Numbered from the stretch's first letter, positions 1 through 10,211 are shown. The stretch is 64,000 bases of DNA from Hyphomicrobiaceae bacterium (GCA_030655135.1 JAURWC010000084.1:423002-487001), one strand, 5' to 3'. Made by a program: numbers and translations. The notes: a model not told the origin generated them from the sequence alone.

Positions 1-69
1 GCACTCTCACGCGAGGTTTAAGCCTACGCAACAAAGATGCAAACACTGGCCGCGATGCTATGACAATCC

Positions 70-723
70 ATGCCCAGCCCGCCACGATCAATGCTTCCAC
101 CCATCACTCTAAACACCTTCCGGACGCTGGCCGCAAAGGCCCTGCGGGCCGACCCCCCAGCCTCGCCAAACGGCCCCAGCGACTATGATCTAAACCCAGG
201 GCTCGATAGCGAGTTTCCCAGGGTAGACACGCCGCGGCCGGCCGCCGTGCTGGTTCCGGTCATCGCCCGCGATAAACTGACGATGCTTTTCACCCAGCGG
301 ACGGACGCTCTACCCTCGCACGCCGGACAGATCGCCTTTCCCGGCGGCAAGGTGGAGCCCTCTGACCGGGACGCCATCGAGACCGCCCAGCGCGAGGCCG
401 AAGAAGAGATTGGCCTTGCCCGGTCCTTTACCGAACCGCTCGGCTTTCTTGATCCCTATCTCACAGGCACCGGCTTCCGCATCGTGCCCGTGGTCGCTCT
501 GATAGAACCGGGGTTCAAACTAAAACTGGACCCGTCCGAAGTCGCCGCTGCATTCGAGGTGCCGTTGGATTTTCTCATGAATGCGGAAAATCATCAGCGT
601 CATTCCCGCACTTTTCGCGGACAGGAGCGCTTCTACCATGCGATGCCGTACGAGGATCGCTATATATGGGGGGCCACTGCCGGCATCCTGAAGAACATGC
701 ACGAAAGGTTCTTCCCTACATGA
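70..723 (+). CDS. NUDIX hydrolase, CoA pyrophosphatase type
   Basis: A 217-residue protein with a full NUDIX box at about residues 96-118 (GG-KVEPSD...REAEEEIG), the Mg-binding signature of pyrophosphohydrolases. Proteins of this layout in the YeaB/NudL group split coenzyme A or related nucleotides into phosphopantetheine and 3',5'-ADP. No signal peptide is seen, so it should be cytoplasmic. ATG 70 has no clear ribosome binding site, and ATG 91 is an alternative start. Its stop codon overlaps the ATG of the next gene (ATGA), so it is translationally coupled to the small membrane protein and the CCA-adding enzyme. The NUDIX family call is secure; the CoA substrate is inferred from overall similarity. 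Confidence 0.88.
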   Translation: MPSPPRSMLPPITLNTFRTLAAKALRADPPASPNGPSDYDLNPGLDSEFPRVDTPRPAAVLVPVIARDKLTMLFTQRTDALPSHAGQIAFPGGKVEPSDRDAIETAQREAEEEIGLARSFTEPLGFLDPYLTGTGFRIVPVVALIEPGFKLKLDPSEVAAAFEVPLDFLMNAENHQRHSRTFRGQERFYHAMPYEDRYIWGATAGILKNMHERFFPT

Positions 724-1019
724 TCCGCGTCGTCATCGAGAACATCGCGATCTTCCTCATCCCGACCCTCGTCTATGCGGCCTACGTTGTTCTGACGATG
801 GCGCCCAAAACCGAGGAAGCCGGCGAACGCGCATTTGCCAAGATCGTCGGCGAGGCTCCGCTGCTCTGGCTGTTCACTGCTGGCGCGCTGCTGGTTGTCG
901 TCAGCCTGATCGCGTTTCAATCGACGGAAGGCGGCCGCCCTGGCATGAAGTACGAGGCGCCCACCATGCGCGACGGGCGTATTCAACCAAGTCACGCCGA
1001 ACCCCGCACGCCGCAATAG
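720..1019 (+). CDS. Small membrane protein, DUF6111-like
   Basis: A 99-residue protein whose ATG overlaps the stop of the NUDIX gene (ATGA). It has a hydrophobic segment near residues 4-27 and a second near 46-66, separated by a short charged loop, so it should span the inner membrane twice with a polar C-terminal tail. A small protein of this kind commonly sits between a CoA pyrophosphatase and a CCA transferase in Hyphomicrobiales. Its function is unknown. The coupling at both ends supports it as a real gene; the DUF name is from memory of the arrangement. Confidence 0.75.
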   Translation: MIRVVIENIAIFLIPTLVYAAYVVLTMAPKTEEAGERAFAKIVGEAPLLWLFTAGALLVVVSLIAFQSTEGGRPGMKYEAPTMRDGRIQPSHAEPRTPQ

Positions 1020-1021
1020 CC

Positions 1022-2290
1022 ATGCACGATCAGCTGCCCGCCAAACCCCCGTCTCTTCGCGACGCTGATTGGCTCAGTCGGCCCGAGACGCGCGAGCTTT
1101 TCGCGGCCCTCAACGATGGCGGACACACCGCGCGCGCGGTCGGTGGCGCCGTCCGCAACACGCTCCTTGGTACGCCGGTCCACGACGTCGACATCGCGAC
1201 GACCAGTTCTCCAGACACCACTATTGCACTCGCCGCCAAAGCCGGGCTGAGAGCCGTGCCCACCGGCATCGAGCATGGCACCGTTACCGTGGTCGTGCGC
1301 CACACGCCATTCGAGGTTACGACACTGCGCACTGACGTCGAAACTTTCGGCCGTCACGCCCGCGTCGCTTTCACCGACGACTGGGCCGCGGACGCACGCC
1401 GCCGCGATTTCACGATCAACGCGCTTTACTGCGATGCCGACGGCGTCATTCTCGATCCCCTCGACGGCTACAGCGACATTGTCGCCAGGCGAGTCCGTTT
1501 TATCGGCGAAGCTGAAGAGCGCATCCGCGAAGACTACCTGCGGATCCTTCGTTTCTTCCGTTTCTCGGCCGAATACGCCGGCGGCGATATCGACGGCAAT
1601 GGACTGCAAGCCTGCCAGAAATTGAGCCATGGCCTCGACCAGCTGTCGCGAGAGCGTATCCGCGCCGAACTGCTGCGCCTTGTCGTAACCCAGCACGTCC
1701 CAGCTGTCGTGCCAGTCATCGCCAGCGATTTCCTCACGCGCATCTTCCCCGATGCGCCTGACGTGCGCTTGCTTGAGCGTGTGGCCGCCATCGAAGATGC
1801 GCTCGGACGCGAACCCGACCCGATCCTGCGCCTCGGTGCCCTGTCTGGCGCCAAACCGGGCAGTGCATTGCCATTGCGCGATGCGCTGCGTCTCTCTGCC
1901 CGCGAGTTCGAGCGACTGGCGCGGCTGTCGATGCCGGATCCCGCCTTCAATCCTGCGAATAAGGACCGCGAGGCCAAAGCGTTCATTTACCGCCACGGTC
2001 CGCGAGCGTTCACCGACGGCGTGATGCTGGCCTGGGCGCACAGCAGAGCATCTGTCTCCGACGCCGGCTATGCCGAGCGGCTCGCTCTGCCCGACCGTTG
2101 GCAAGCGCCACCCCTGCCGGTTCGCGGCTCCGACGTGATCGAACTTGGCGTTGCTCCTGGCCCGCGCGTTGGCCGCATCGTTGCGGCATTCGAAGACTGG
2201 TGGATCGGCGCGGACTTCCCGGAAGACGCAGCAAGGCTCACATCGCGACTGGCACAACTCGCAGCCGCAACAGATACAAACGACGATTGA
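1022..2290 (+). CDS. cca: CCA tRNA nucleotidyltransferase
   Basis: A 422-residue class II nucleotidyltransferase that adds or repairs the 3' CCA end of tRNAs using CTP and ATP. The N-terminal head has the GGAVRN and HDVDIATT motifs (the catalytic DxD type) at about residues 41-62. The neck region contains RRRDFTINAL and an RIREDYLRILRFFRF stretch that binds the incoming nucleotide. The C-terminal part is helical and lacks an HD domain. It starts 2 nt after the stop of the small membrane protein and is the last gene of the three-gene operon. The tRNA-Gln gene in this window already encodes its CCA, so the enzyme probably acts in repair as well as in synthesis. Confidence 0.93.
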   Translation: MHDQLPAKPPSLRDADWLSRPETRELFAALNDGGHTARAVGGAVRNTLLGTPVHDVDIATTSSPDTTIALAAKAGLRAVPTGIEHGTVTVVVRHTPFEVTTLRTDVETFGRHARVAFTDDWAADARRRDFTINALYCDADGVILDPLDGYSDIVARRVRFIGEAEERIREDYLRILRFFRFSAEYAGGDIDGNGLQACQKLSHGLDQLSRERIRAELLRLVVTQHVPAVVPVIASDFLTRIFPDAPDVRLLERVAAIEDALGREPDPILRLGALSGAKPGSALPLRDALRLSAREFERLARLSMPDPAFNPANKDREAKAFIYRHGPRAFTDGVMLAWAHSRASVSDAGYAERLALPDRWQAPPLPVRGSDVIELGVAPGPRVGRIVAAFEDWWIGADFPEDAARLTSRLAQLAAATDTNDD

Positions 2291-2313
2291 GCCACCAAAC
2301 GTTCAAGCGAACG

Positions 2314-2496
2314 TCACTTCACGCGCGGTCCCTGGCTTTGAACGAGCGCCTTCTCGATACGCCGCCACGTGGCAGCCTCCTCGCGATCGCCGCGTTCTTC
2401 TGACTGGCGCGCCTTCTGCGCCGCTTCGGCCAGTGCCTTCGGCCCCATGGCTGCGAATAGCTTGTCCGCGTGTTCCTGAATTTCAACAGCGTGCAT
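2314..2496 (-). CDS. Small helical protein of unknown function
   Basis: A 60-residue protein starting at an ATG preceded on the minus strand by GAGGTG at good spacing. The longer frame upstream of this ATG has no support. The sequence is rich in Ala, Glu, Gln and Arg and should form two helices around residues 5-30 and 33-52. It has no membrane segment and no cysteine. It is convergent with the CCA transferase gene, with only 23 nt between the stops. I do not recognise the family. The good start site and balanced composition make it more likely real than not. Confidence 0.6.
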   Translation of the reverse strand: MHAVEIQEHADKLFAAMGPKALAEAAQKARQSEERGDREEAATWRRIEKALVQSQGPRVK

Positions 2497-2606
2497 GACA
2501 AACACCTCGTCGTTTCCACTGCAGTAAAAATGTAGGGTTGCCCTGCTATATGGCAAGACGGCGACGATGCCCCCGATCTCCACCACTTCAACCACCGCGA
2601 GGCCCC

Positions 2607-3854
2607 ATGACCGCCGCAAGCCCAGAGATCATCGCCGCCTACAATGCCGGCCGCGATCCGTCGCGACTGGCGCTCAAGCTGGTGGCGATGCGCGACAATC
2701 CATTCTCGTTCCTCAGGGGAACGGCGCATCTCTTCCATCAGCGCATGGCGGAAGCGGGCATCGACACCGGCGGTCCGCCCACCTGGATTTGCGGCGACCT
2801 GCATCTGGAAAACTTCGGAACGTATCTCGCCAGCAACGGCCTGACCTACTTCGACATCAACGACTTCGACGAGTGCGCGCTGGCGCCGTGCTCGTGGGAC
2901 ATCCTGCGCCTCGCCACGAGCCTTCTCGTTGCCGCGCCGCTCTACGACATCAAGCGCGCGGCAGCGGTCGCCCTTGCGACGCAAGCGATCGCCGCCTACC
3001 GCAATGAACTGGCCACCGGCAAACCCCGCTGGATCGAACGCAAGACCGCGGACGGCGTCATCGGCGATTTGATTGACAGCCTGCGCCATCGCAATCCGGA
3101 GAAGTTTGTCCAGAAGCGCACGGTGGACAAGCGCTCGCAAGCGCTCGACACCGCGCTCCCCAAGATGCAGGCCGTCATGTCCGGGCAGGAAAGGCGGCAA
3201 GTGAGCGGCTTCATCGAGTCCCGCACCGTGGGCGCCAAGGGTCCGCAGGAGTTCAGGTTCCTCGACGTTGCGTACCGCATCGCGGGCACCGGCAGTCTTG
3301 GCGTCTGCCGCTACGTCGTGCTCGCCGAAACACTCACTGATCCCTCCCGCAAACTGCTGCTCGATCTCAAGGGAACGCTGCCGTCGTCGGTGCAGCCGGT
3401 TAGCGGCATCTCGCAACCACCCTGGAACAACGAGGCCCATCGCGTCGTGGCTGTGCAGAACCTGGCGCAAGTCCTACCACCGGGCTTGCTGCAAGCCGTC
3501 AGCTTCGGTGGCCAGTCGTTCGTGTTCAAAGAATTGCAGCCAACGAGCGACAGGCTCGACCTGGATGAAGTGGCAAAGGACGCGGATCAGTTTTCGCGGA
3601 CGATCACCACCATGGGCGAACTCACGGCCTGGGCACACCTGCGCGCGTCCGGGCATTTGACGTCGGCGCCGTCCGATGCGCTCGTCGCCTTCGCGCAGGA
3701 TAAGGCCGTGGCCAAAGCGATACTGCTCGCGGCTCAGGACATGGAAACGTCGACCCATGATGACTACGCCGCCTACTGCGAGGCCTACGATGCAGGCGCC
3801 TTCGCGGCAACGCTGGCGCACCTCGACAAGGCAAAGGGCGACGAAGCCGCCTAG
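2607..3854 (+). CDS. DUF2252 domain protein
   Basis: A 415-residue protein of the DUF2252 family, whose fold is related to aminoglycoside phosphotransferases and other small-molecule kinases. Visible landmarks are FLRGTAHLFHQ near residue 35, the catalytic-loop-like CGDLHLENFG near residue 65, and YFDINDFDEC near residue 85, which resembles the metal-binding segment of kinase-like folds. The start was chosen at ATG 2607 because GCGAGG lies 6 nt upstream; an earlier in-frame ATG at 2538 would add an Arg/Pro-rich tail that looks non-coding. The physiological substrate is unknown. The gene ends at the bidirectional terminator shared with groEL. Confidence 0.82.
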   Translation: MTAASPEIIAAYNAGRDPSRLALKLVAMRDNPFSFLRGTAHLFHQRMAEAGIDTGGPPTWICGDLHLENFGTYLASNGLTYFDINDFDECALAPCSWDILRLATSLLVAAPLYDIKRAAAVALATQAIAAYRNELATGKPRWIERKTADGVIGDLIDSLRHRNPEKFVQKRTVDKRSQALDTALPKMQAVMSGQERRQVSGFIESRTVGAKGPQEFRFLDVAYRIAGTGSLGVCRYVVLAETLTDPSRKLLLDLKGTLPSSVQPVSGISQPPWNNEAHRVVAVQNLAQVLPPGLLQAVSFGGQSFVFKELQPTSDRLDLDEVAKDADQFSRTITTMGELTAWAHLRASGHLTSAPSDALVAFAQDKAVAKAILLAAQDMETSTHDDYAAYCEAYDAGAFAATLAHLDKAKGDEAA

Positions 3855-3878
3855 CCTGGAGGCGACCGCTCGACAGCA

Positions 3879-3906
3879 AAAAGCCCCGGCTCGCACCGGG
3901 GCTTTT
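3879..3906. terminator. Bidirectional intrinsic terminator between DUF2252 gene and groEL
   Basis: An 11-bp perfect stem, AAAAGCCCCGG pairing with CCGGGGCTTTT around a 6-nt loop. It has A residues on one side and T residues on the other, so it can terminate both convergent transcripts. Confidence 0.85.
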
Positions 3907-3938
3907 CGTTTCTGTCAGCTGGCGTTGGAAGCCGGACT

Positions 3939-5591
<1,653 letters not shown>

Positions 5592-5630
5592 CTACTCCAG
5601 ATTCAAATGTTCAGGGAATTGGGGAGGCGA

Positions 5631-5945
5631 TTAAGCAGCGGCCTTGGTGGCAGCTTTGCCTTCGAGAATGCCCAGGACGTCGCTCTCCTTCATGATGAGG
5701 AGATCCTGGCCATCGATCTTCACTTCCGTGCCGGACCACTTGCCGAACAGGATGCGGTCGCCAGCTTTGACTTCGAGGGGAACAATTTTACCGGCTTCGT
5801 CGCGAGCGCCAGGACCGACGGCGACGATCTCGCCTTGCATCGGCTTCTCTTTGGCGGTGTCCGGGATGATGATGCCGCCGGCGGTCTTGGTATCTTCTTC
5901 AACGCGGCGGACCACGACGCGATCATGCAAAGGACGGAACTTCAT
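5631..5945 (-). CDS. groES: Co-chaperonin GroES (Hsp10)
   Basis: A 104-residue Hsp10 that caps the GroEL ring. It starts with the typical [14 protein letters not shown] and contains the mobile-loop region [16 protein letters not shown], near residues 17-32, which contacts GroEL. The C-terminus has a short Ala/Lys-rich extension. It is the first gene of the groESL operon, followed by groEL on the minus strand. The upstream region contains a good sigma70 promoter overlapping a CIRCE-like element (separate entries), which suggests HrcA repression. Confidence 0.98.
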   Translation of the reverse strand: MKFRPLHDRVVVRRVEEDTKTAGGIIIPDTAKEKPMQGEIVAVGPGARDEAGKIVPLEVKAGDRILFGKWSGTEVKIDGQDLLIMKESDVLGILEGKAATKAAA

Positions 5946-6055
5946 GAAGCTTACCTCATGATAAGATTAAGTTTTAAGACGCGGAACTGGCTTTATCGCG
6001 CCAGCGCGAGCAGATGGCCACAGGGAGCAAATGCTCCGTGATGCCGTGCGTCGCC

Positions 6056-6084
6056 TATATGCGGCGAGCTGCTAGCAGTGTCAA
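6056..6084 (-). promoter_or_regulatory. Predicted sigma70 promoter of groESL
   Basis: Read on the minus strand, TTGACA (6084-6079) is followed after 17 nt by CATATA (6061-6056). This is a near-consensus housekeeping promoter about 110 nt upstream of the groES start. It overlaps the CIRCE-like element. Confidence 0.65.
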
Positions 6085-6098
6085 GGTTCGAGTGCCAA
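6072..6098 (-). promoter_or_regulatory. Degenerate CIRCE element (HrcA operator)
   Basis: On the minus strand TTGGCACTC, 9 nt, CACTGCTAG matches the CIRCE consensus TTAGCACTC-N9-GAGTGCTAA at 14 of 18 positions with the exact 9-nt spacer. The first half is nearly perfect and the second is weak. It lies over the -35 box of the groESL promoter, the place expected for an HrcA operator. Confidence 0.55.
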
Positions 6099-6194
6099 AG
6101 ACGGCTAAAGTTTGCGTCGTTCAGCAGCATCATTGGCGCCGCCGAAGCGCTCACTGAGTGAAAACCGAAGCGCTCACCGAGAGAAACAAGCAGC

Positions 6195-6221
6195 TGCACC
6201 CGAGGCGCGACCCCGGGTGCA
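6195..6221 (-). terminator. Hairpin downstream of the H-NS family gene
   Basis: Perfect 8-bp stem, TGCACCCG with CGGGTGCA, around an 11-nt loop, 34 nt past the H-NS stop on the minus strand. The following T stretch is weak (CTTGTTTCTC), so termination is plausible but not certain. Confidence 0.45.
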
Positions 6222-6254
6222 AAACAAACTCAGAATTTTTAGAATGCGTTGCGA

Positions 6255-6566
6255 TTAGACCGCAAAATCGTCGATCTTTGAGCCTTTGCCCAGCTTGGCA
6301 ACAAGCCAATTCGGCTTGCGCCCGCGGCCAGTCCAGGTTTCGCTGCGATTATCCGGATTGACATACTTTGCAGCGACCGCTTTTCCGCGACCGCGCGCGC
6401 CAAACAATTCGCCCACCGAAAACCCGGCGTTCTCAGCCAAAGATGCGATCTTCTGCTTGATCTCAGACCGTTCGCGATCCTTCGCGACCGAAATCGCGCG
6501 TTCAACCTTCACTTGAAGATCCAGCAGATCCTTCAGCGGCATCTTATCGACGTTAAAGCTGGCCAT
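6255..6566 (-). CDS. H-NS family nucleoid-associated protein
   Basis: A 103-residue H-NS/HvrA-type protein. The N-terminal half is a coiled coil of alternating Leu, Glu and Lys residues for dimerisation (about 8-50). The C-terminal half has the AT-hook-like DNA-binding signature of the family, YVNPDNRSETWTGRGRKPNW at about residues 71-90. Such proteins bind AT-rich DNA, silence acquired genes and shape the chromosome. The gene stands alone between the groESL operon and the exporter operon, with its own AT-rich upstream region. The ATG is preceded by a weak purine stretch. The family call is firm; the targets are unknown. Confidence 0.9.
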   Translation of the reverse strand: MASFNVDKMPLKDLLDLQVKVERAISVAKDRERSEIKQKIASLAENAGFSVGELFGARGRGKAVAAKYVNPDNRSETWTGRGRKPNWLVAKLGKGSKIDDFAV

Positions 6567-6721
6567 CGGCGCCCTTATCCCATTGCTCGATTTTCGAAAT
6601 TTATCGGAAGTCCGGATAGCACCGTTTTCAATCTCAGTAAATACGGCACGAATAAGAAAATAGCCGCGGACGAAACTCCGCTGTTTGCAACCTTAACGCG
6701 GCGCGCCTCTGATACCGCTAA

Positions 6722-7954
6722 TTATTCACTACGGAGAGCATCAATTGGATTCAATTGAGAAGCCCGGCGTGCCGGAAAGTAGCCAAAGAATACGCCGGTT
6801 GCCGCGGCCGCGGCCATCGCCAGCGCAATCACGCTTGGGCTGACGACCACAGGCCATTGTGCATAAAGCGCGACAAGAGCGGCCGCACCAACGCCAATGG
6901 CAATGCCAATCAAGCCGCCGAATAGACATAGGGTTACAGCCTCTACCAGGAACTGGCGCATGATATCGCGCCCTTTGCCGCCAACAGCCATGCGCAGGCC
7001 GATTTCGCGGGTGCGCTCGGTTACTGAAACAAGCATGATATTCATGATGCCTATGCCGCCAACGACGAGCGAAATTACTGAAGTCGCTGCCAGCAAATAG
7101 CTCAGTGTGTTGAGAACTTCGTTTCTCGCCTTCATGAACTCGGCAAGATTGCGTACCGAAAAACTGTCTTCTCCTCCCGGCAATGGCGGGCGGCGCTGGC
7201 GCAATAGGTTCTCAATATCCTCTTGGGCATCTACCAAGCTGATTTGCGGATCGATCTTGACGTGGATCATTCCGATTTGATCGTTCTGAACCTGGCTGCG
7301 TCCAACGATGCGGCCGCGCGCCGTAGACATCGGCATCAAAACCGTATCGTCCTGGTCTCGGCCCACTCCGGACTGGCCTTTCGCCGCCAGGACCCCGACC
7401 ACTTGGAATGGCACGTTTTTTACACGGATCATCGCGCCAATCGGGTCGTTTTCGCCGAACAGTTGTTTTGCAACGGTCACCCCTATCATCGCGACTTTTG
7501 CGTTCGAGCGGATATCGGAAGGCGTCAGTTCCCGGCCGCTAGCGACCGGCCAATCCTTAACGGCATTGAATTCGGCGTGAATGCCCGAGAGGTTCGTCGT
7601 CCAGTTCGCGTTTCCGTAAACGACCGGGCCCGAGCCGTTCAATTGGCCGGAAATCGCGACAACCCCGGAAACCTTGTCGCGAATGGCGACCATATCGGCT
7701 TCTGCCAGGGGCCGGTCGCTACCAGCTCCCGAGGATCGGCCCCCCATGCGGCGATCGCCCGAACTAACGATGAGCGTATTGGTGCCCAGCGCATTGATCT
7801 GCCGGTCGACCTCCGAAGACGCGCCCGTGCCGACGGCAACCAGAATGATCACCGAGGCCACGCCTATCACGATACCCAGCGTCGTCAGGATGGATCGCAG
7901 CAAATTGGCCTTCAAAGCCGTAAGCGCCACCCGCAGACAATCAAGCAGCGTCAT
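6722..7954 (-). CDS. MacB-type ABC transporter permease
   Basis: A 410-residue permease of the FtsX/MacB kind. It has one N-terminal transmembrane helix (about 20-45), a large periplasmic domain (about 50-280) and three C-terminal helices (about 285-400) flanking the EIGLRMAVGGKGRDI coupling helix. Members of the family work mechanically across the envelope in tripartite pumps. Translation starts at an ATG that overlaps the ATPase stop (ATGA), so the reading frame upstream of this ATG is discarded. It is the last of three co-oriented, overlapping genes: adaptor, ATPase, permease. In E. coli MacB ATPase and permease are fused; here they are separate. The substrate is unknown. Confidence 0.88.
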   Translation of the reverse strand: MTLLDCLRVALTALKANLLRSILTTLGIVIGVASVIILVAVGTGASSEVDRQINALGTNTLIVSSGDRRMGGRSSGAGSDRPLAEADMVAIRDKVSGVVAISGQLNGSGPVVYGNANWTTNLSGIHAEFNAVKDWPVASGRELTPSDIRSNAKVAMIGVTVAKQLFGENDPIGAMIRVKNVPFQVVGVLAAKGQSGVGRDQDDTVLMPMSTARGRIVGRSQVQNDQIGMIHVKIDPQISLVDAQEDIENLLRQRRPPLPGGEDSFSVRNLAEFMKARNEVLNTLSYLLAATSVISLVVGGIGIMNIMLVSVTERTREIGLRMAVGGKGRDIMRQFLVEAVTLCLFGGLIGIAIGVGAAALVALYAQWPVVVSPSVIALAMAAAAATGVFFGYFPARRASQLNPIDALRSE

Positions 7955-8733
7955 TCTGCTGCCTCGCTGCCGCGTTGCGCGGCCGACACCATACCGCGGT
8001 CCGCTACACCGCGATGCGCGTGCCGGACGTCCTCGACGATATGCCCGTCCTTGAACAGAACCCGCCGCGATGCCCATTCCGCAATGTCCGGCTCGTGCGT
8101 GACCAGCACAACCGTGATGCCACCAGCGTTCAGCGTCGTGAAAAGCCGCATGATCTCGTCGGAGGTTTTGCTGTCGAGTGCCCCCGTCGGCTCATCCGCC
8201 AGCAGGATCTTCGGATTGTTGACCAGCGCCCGCGCGATCGCGACGCGCTGTTGCTGTCCGCCCGACAGTTGCCTTGGATGATGGTTCAGGCGGTCGCCCA
8301 GCCCCACCTGTTCGAGGCGATGCCGCGCCAGTTCTTCCGGATTTTCCGGCTTAGGGTGCGCATAGAGCATCGGCAGCATCACCTGGCGTAGCGCCGTGGT
8401 ACGCGGCAGCAGGTTGAACTGCTGGAACACGAAGCCGATCGACCGGTTGCGCAAGTCTGCCAGCTCATCGCTGTCGAGCGCGCCGATATCGCGGCCGTCG
8501 ATCGCCAGCGTACCCGTTGTCGGCACATCGAGCGCGCCGATCAGATTCATCATCGTTGACTTGCCCGATCCCGACGGACCCATGATGGCAACGAACTCGC
8601 CTTCCGCAATCGTCAGCGATACGCCGTCAAGCGCCTTCACCACTTCAGCGCCCATGCGGTAGGTCTTGACCAGACCGTCGGCGACGATGAGCGGGCGTTG
8701 AGCGACACCCTCCGGCTTCGAATGCGCCTCCAT
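7951..8733 (-). CDS. ABC transporter ATP-binding protein, MacB/LolD type
   Basis: A 260-residue ATPase. Walker A GPSGSGKST lies at about residues 52-60, the Q-loop at FQQFNLL, the signature LSGGQQQR near 157 and Walker B ILLADEPTGALDS near 176-188, followed by the H-loop TH. The ALDGVSLTIAEGEFVAIMG context and the GALDVPTTGT segment are typical of the MacB/LolD branch that serves FtsX-like permeases. The start overlaps the adaptor stop by one base (TAATG), and the stop overlaps the permease start. It powers the exporter at the inner face of the cytoplasmic membrane. Confidence 0.9.
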   Translation of the reverse strand: MEAHSKPEGVAQRPLIVADGLVKTYRMGAEVVKALDGVSLTIAEGEFVAIMGPSGSGKSTMMNLIGALDVPTTGTLAIDGRDIGALDSDELADLRNRSIGFVFQQFNLLPRTTALRQVMLPMLYAHPKPENPEELARHRLEQVGLGDRLNHHPRQLSGGQQQRVAIARALVNNPKILLADEPTGALDSKTSDEIMRLFTTLNAGGITVVLVTHEPDIAEWASRRVLFKDGHIVEDVRHAHRGVADRGMVSAAQRGSEAAE

Positions 8734-10211
8734 TATTTGACCTCGCGCGCCCGCGTGATAATCAGGTCACCCTCGCGCAGCTGGCCACCGAGCACTTCGG
8801 TGAACTGGTCGTCGGCGATGCCCGCTCGCACCATGCGGCGCTCCGGCTGGCGATCGCCTCCGACGACGTAAACCGGCACCATCCGCGCCTGCTGGCGGCC
8901 CTGCTTCCATTTTTCGAACAGTGGCCGCTGCTCGTCGCTCATCAGAGGCTGCAGCGTCTTCTCCATCATGGCCTGCATTTTCTGACGCATGGCCCGGCGC
9001 TCGTCGCCGCCCATCGCTGCCGCACCGGCCTGCGGCGTATCACCTGCCGATGCACGCAACGCTTCGCGAATGGCTTTTTCCTGGTCGGCCGTCAGGCGCA
9101 GCTCTTCCTTCAGCCGCTCGATCTGCCGCTCCGCACGATCGCCGCCGCCGCGGCTATCGCGCTGCCCGCCACGCGCATTGGCGGCTTCGCCCTTCGGCTT
9201 GAAACGCAGCGCGTCGTTGTAAATGCGCAGCACGCCATCGCGGCGCGCCGCCTCGATCATGACGCTCGCCGTCATGCCGGGGAACAGCCGGCGATCGTCG
9301 TTCTGGGCTTCGATGATGACGGTATAAGTGACGACGTTGTTCAACTCCGTGGCCGCCAGGCGCACCTGCGTTACGCGCCCTTCGAACTGCCGCTCTGGAT
9401 AGGCATCGACCAGAAACGACACGGTATTGCCTTCCGCCACCGCGCCAACGTCGGCCTCGTTCACCTGCGCCTCGATACGAATGCGCGACAGATCCTGCGC
9501 AATCTTGAATAGCTCCGGCGCCTGCAGGCTTGCTGCCACGGTCTGCCCAGGATCGACGGTCCGCGAGATCACCGTGCCTTCGATGGGCGCACGGATCTCC
9601 GTGCGATCCAGGTCGGCCCTTGCTTGCTCCAGCACCGCCTTGCGCTGCGCAATCGTCGCTTTCGCGCTGGCGATCTGCGCATCGGCCACGCCGATGTCGG
9701 CCTTGGCCACGTCCCGGTCGCGCAACGCCGTCTCGAACGTCAACTGCGGCGCCAGGCGCTTTTCCGCCAGGCCCTGCTGCCGCAGCACATTCGTTTCGGC
9801 CGCCTGCAGAACCGCCTTGGACTTGTTCATCGCGGCTTCCTGGTTCGACAGGGCCGCATCGGCCGCCCCGAGGTCCGCCTCCGCTTGCGCCACCTTGGCC
9901 TCATAGGTTTTGCGGTCCAGCACCGCGAGGACCTGCCCGGGCGACACCTCGGTGTTAAAGTCGGCGTTTACCGCCTCGACCTTCCCTGACAACTGGGATC
10001 CGACACTGACTGTCACCAGCGCCCGCACTGGCCCGGACGTACTGACGAGTTTGCGGATTTGCCCGCGCGTCACCGCAGCCGTGTCATAGACCAGCCCTTT
10101 TTCCGCGCTCCCGCCCCAGCCGTTCAGCAGGCCGGCGATGCCGCCGATCAAAACAACCGGCACGGCCAGCGTGTAAAGGTAGGTCAATCGGCGTTTGGTC
10201 ATCGGCGTCAT
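8733..10211 (-). CDS. MacA-like periplasmic adaptor with LTxxQ-type insertion
   Basis: A 492-residue membrane-fusion protein. One N-terminal membrane anchor (about 10-28) is followed by a lipoyl-like half (TSGPVRALVTVSVGS), a long alpha-hairpin (about 95-205), a second lipoyl half and a beta-barrel domain. It differs from standard MacA by about 100 extra residues (roughly 341-443) before the final VPVYVV segment. This insert is Gly/Arg-rich at first, then helical and Met-rich, with LTADQ and MSDEQ motifs resembling the LTxxQ motif of Spy/CpxP periplasmic chaperones. It is the first gene of the exporter operon. ATG at 10202 is an alternative start. The adaptor call is firm; the role of the insert is unknown. 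Confidence 0.87.
   Translation of the reverse strand: MTPMTKRRLTYLYTLAVPVVLIGGIAGLLNGWGGSAEKGLVYDTAAVTRGQIRKLVSTSGPVRALVTVSVGSQLSGKVEAVNADFNTEVSPGQVLAVLDRKTYEAKVAQAEADLGAADAALSNQEAAMNKSKAVLQAAETNVLRQQGLAEKRLAPQLTFETALRDRDVAKADIGVADAQIASAKATIAQRKAVLEQARADLDRTEIRAPIEGTVISRTVDPGQTVAASLQAPELFKIAQDLSRIRIEAQVNEADVGAVAEGNTVSFLVDAYPERQFEGRVTQVRLAATELNNVVTYTVIIEAQNDDRRLFPGMTASVMIEAARRDGVLRIYNDALRFKPKGEAANARGGQRDSRGGGDRAERQIERLKEELRLTADQEKAIREALRASAGDTPQAGAAAMGGDERRAMRQKMQAMMEKTLQPLMSDEQRPLFEKWKQGRQQARMVPVYVVGGDRQPERRMVRAGIADDQFTEVLGGQLREGDLIITRAREVK

Larger units (their letters stand above)
5946..6254. other. groESL upstream region
   Basis: This 309-bp gap holds the groESL promoter and CIRCE-like site (listed), two 17-bp direct repeats at 6142-6158 and 6165-6181, and the hairpin after the H-NS gene. 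The small minus-strand frame covering the promoter (5993-6199) is not considered a gene. Confidence 0.6.

Noticed and set aside
992..2257. Minus-strand frame of about 420 codons
   Set aside because: Antisense to the CCA transferase gene, Arg/Gly-rich, with no recognisable domain.
5993..6199. Minus-strand 68-codon frame upstream of groES
   Set aside because: It covers the groESL promoter and CIRCE-like element and has no ribosome binding site.
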